Shown here: in pieces, positions 63,030-64,000 of the stretch | How positions within the stretch are numbered: the stretch's first letter is position 1 | How the letters are laid out: every line of letters starts with the position of its first letter | Assembly: GCF_019969725.1 (NCBI RefSeq) | Contig: NZ_JAHXYW010000005.1 | Coordinates: forward strand, 186,001-250,000 | Reading direction: 5' to 3' | DNA length: 64,000 bases | Source: Neobacillus bataviensis | GTDB lineage: Bacteria; Bacillota; Bacilli; Bacillales_B; DSM-18226 | Made by a program: the position numbers and the translations under genes | Notes under the pieces: generated by a model | Seen by the model: only the letters and a program-made list of their open reading frames with translations | Told to the model about the DNA's origin: nothing | Database searches by the model: none

Positions 63030-64000
63030 TTACACTACATAACGTTCTGCTTCAATTACTACATCTGCCGCTTCGCGTTTTTTTGCAATCACGTTGATTG
63101 GCGTGTGGCGAGTAAACTTGCGAAGGGAAGTAAGCATCATGCGAAGTGTATCTCCCTGCTCAACCGCTACAAGGGTCTCTTTCGCATGCTGTTCGATTTC
63201 ATTAAAGGCTTCTTGACAGAAGATTTGAGTGTATAGAAGCTTCTGCTTATTCTTTTCTAAGCCGTCTTTTGCAATCGCTTTTTCAGTACGTAAAACAACT
63301 GATTCCATAGCGTAAACTTGTGAAGCGATATCCGCAATATTAGAGAGGATTTCTTGCTCTGTTTCAAGCGCTTTACCGAATTTTTGCGCAGCTAAGCCTG
63401 CTGCTAATAGGCCAATTTTCTTTGCGTTTTTCACCAGATATTTTTCCTGTGCAAGCGGCTCATCGCCTGGCTCTTCCGGCATTAACATCATTAACTCCTC
63501 TTGAAGCACCATTGCTTTTTGGAATAATGGAAGCTCGCCTTTAAAGGCCTTTTTCAAGAAGGTGCCTGGCACCAATAGACGGTTGATTTCGTTTGTTCCT
63601 TCAAAGATACGGTTAATACGGGCGTCACGGTAGGCTCTTTCAATCGGATATTCCTGCATGAAGCCGTATCCGCCGTGAATTTGTACGCCTTCATCTACCA
63701 CGTAAGAAAGCACTTCACTTGCAAAGAATTTATTTACGGAACACTCGATTGCGTATTCAGCGATTGAACCAGCAACCTTTTTAATGTCCTTCGCTTCTTC
63801 CGTCGAAAGCTGGCCTTGGTTGTTTTCATACAAACCGATTGTACGGTAAACGGAGCTTTCAGCCGCATAAATTTTAGAAGCCATTGTACCAAACTTTTCT
63901 TTTGTTAAATTAAATTGGGCAATTGGAGTTTTAAATTGCTTACGGCCATTTGCATACTTAACTGTCATTTCAAATGCCTTTTTGGAACCGCCGACGCCGC
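63030..64000 (-). CDS. fadE: Acyl-CoA dehydrogenase FadE (YusJ), C-terminal part; 5' end beyond the window
   Basis: The frame is open through base 64,000, so the N-terminus is outside. The visible part starts in the GVGGSKKAFEMTVKYANGRKQ region (shown in part) typical of acyl-CoA dehydrogenases, then has QIHGGYGFMQEYPIERAYRD and the IFEGTNEINR motif carrying the catalytic Glu. An extra C-terminal domain of about 150 residues follows, as in YusJ-type long-chain enzymes. It performs the first step of beta-oxidation; in B. subtilis it lies in the FadR-controlled fadNAE operon. Confidence 0.92.
   Translation of the reverse strand, partial: GVGGSKKAFEMTVKYANGRKQFKTPIAQFNLTKEKFGTMASKIYAAESSVYRTIGLYENNQGQLSTEEAKDIKKVAGSIAEYAIECSVNKFFASEVLSYVVDEGVQIHGGYGFMQEYPIERAYRDARINRIFEGTNEINRLLVPGTFLKKAFKGELPLFQKAMVLQEELMMLMPEEPGDEPLAQEKYLVKNAKKIGLLAAGLAAQKFGKALETEQEILSNIADIASQVYAMESVVLRTEKAIAKDGLEKNKQKLLYTQIFCQEAFNEIEQHAKETLVAVEQGDTLRMMLTSLRKFTRHTPINVIAKKREAADVVIEAERYVV

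Noticed and set aside
63555..63575. Palindromic GGTGCCTGGCACC as a mobile repeat
   Set aside because: It lies in frame within the acyl-CoA dehydrogenase gene and encodes conserved residues; it is shared by chance with common hairpin motifs.

Overview
The window is a piece of a Bacillaceae chromosome, probably a Bacillus or Neobacillus species. It is AT-rich with strong GGAGG-type ribosome binding sites, and its gene order follows the B. subtilis yui/yum/yut/yun, suf (yur) and yus blocks. It holds sporulation genes (yutH coat protein, lytH, yunB, a YhcN/YlaJ lipoprotein, kapB/kapD), two SAM-I riboswitches and dispersed repeats typical of Bacillaceae intergenic DNA. No rRNA, tRNA, CRISPR array, transposase or prophage gene was seen.

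Layout. (1) 1-26,700 is conserved backbone: a lipoprotein fragment, a lipoprotein cyclophilin, kapB/kapD, a hotdog thioesterase, pepA, yuiC/B/A, a Nudix hydrolase, yumB/yumC, Fe-S and redox genes yutM/yuzB/yutJ/yuzD/yutI, a 2-hydroxyacid dehydrogenase, yutH/G/F/E, an EAL protein, yutD, lipA, lytH and yunB-F. (2) 26,750-48,870 is an island of about 22 kb for glycosaminoglycan use, between yunF and the suf operon. (3) 48,960-54,190 is sufCDSUB. (4) 54,530-58,970 holds metNPQ and an O-acetylhomoserine sulfhydrylase gene, each behind a SAM-I riboswitch. (5) 59,040-64,000 is the yusD/E/F-gcvH-yusI-fadE block, interrupted by a NERD/zinc-ribbon protein and a 52-bp tandem repeat array.

How the island works (inferred from families). 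A secreted PL8 lyase cuts hyaluronan or chondroitin outside the cell. An ABC importer (solute-binding lipoprotein plus two permeases, ATPase not present here) takes up unsaturated disaccharides. A GH88 hydrolase splits them in the cytoplasm. The uronate half goes through KduI, KduD, KdgK and KdgA to pyruvate and glyceraldehyde-3-phosphate. The amino-sugar half probably goes through a ROK kinase, a NagA-type deacetylase, AgaS and LacD, which points to N-acetylgalactosamine and so to chondroitin. A YesM-type histidine kinase and a YesN-type AraC response regulator sit in the island, with a Spo0E-like phosphatase, a membrane-anchored binding-protein-like protein, a YesL-type DUF624 protein and a ThuA-domain protein.

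The most striking non-coding signal is a shared promoter architecture in the island. Two 15-bp half-sites (consensus TGTGNANAATTTTKA) lie exactly 21 bp apart, and the inner one ends exactly 21 bp before a -10 hexamer. Four clear copies and two weaker ones precede the binding-protein gene, the DUF624 gene, the GH88 gene, the spo0E-like/yesN unit, the permease genes and the ROK-led catabolic operon. This looks like the operator of the island's YesN regulator.
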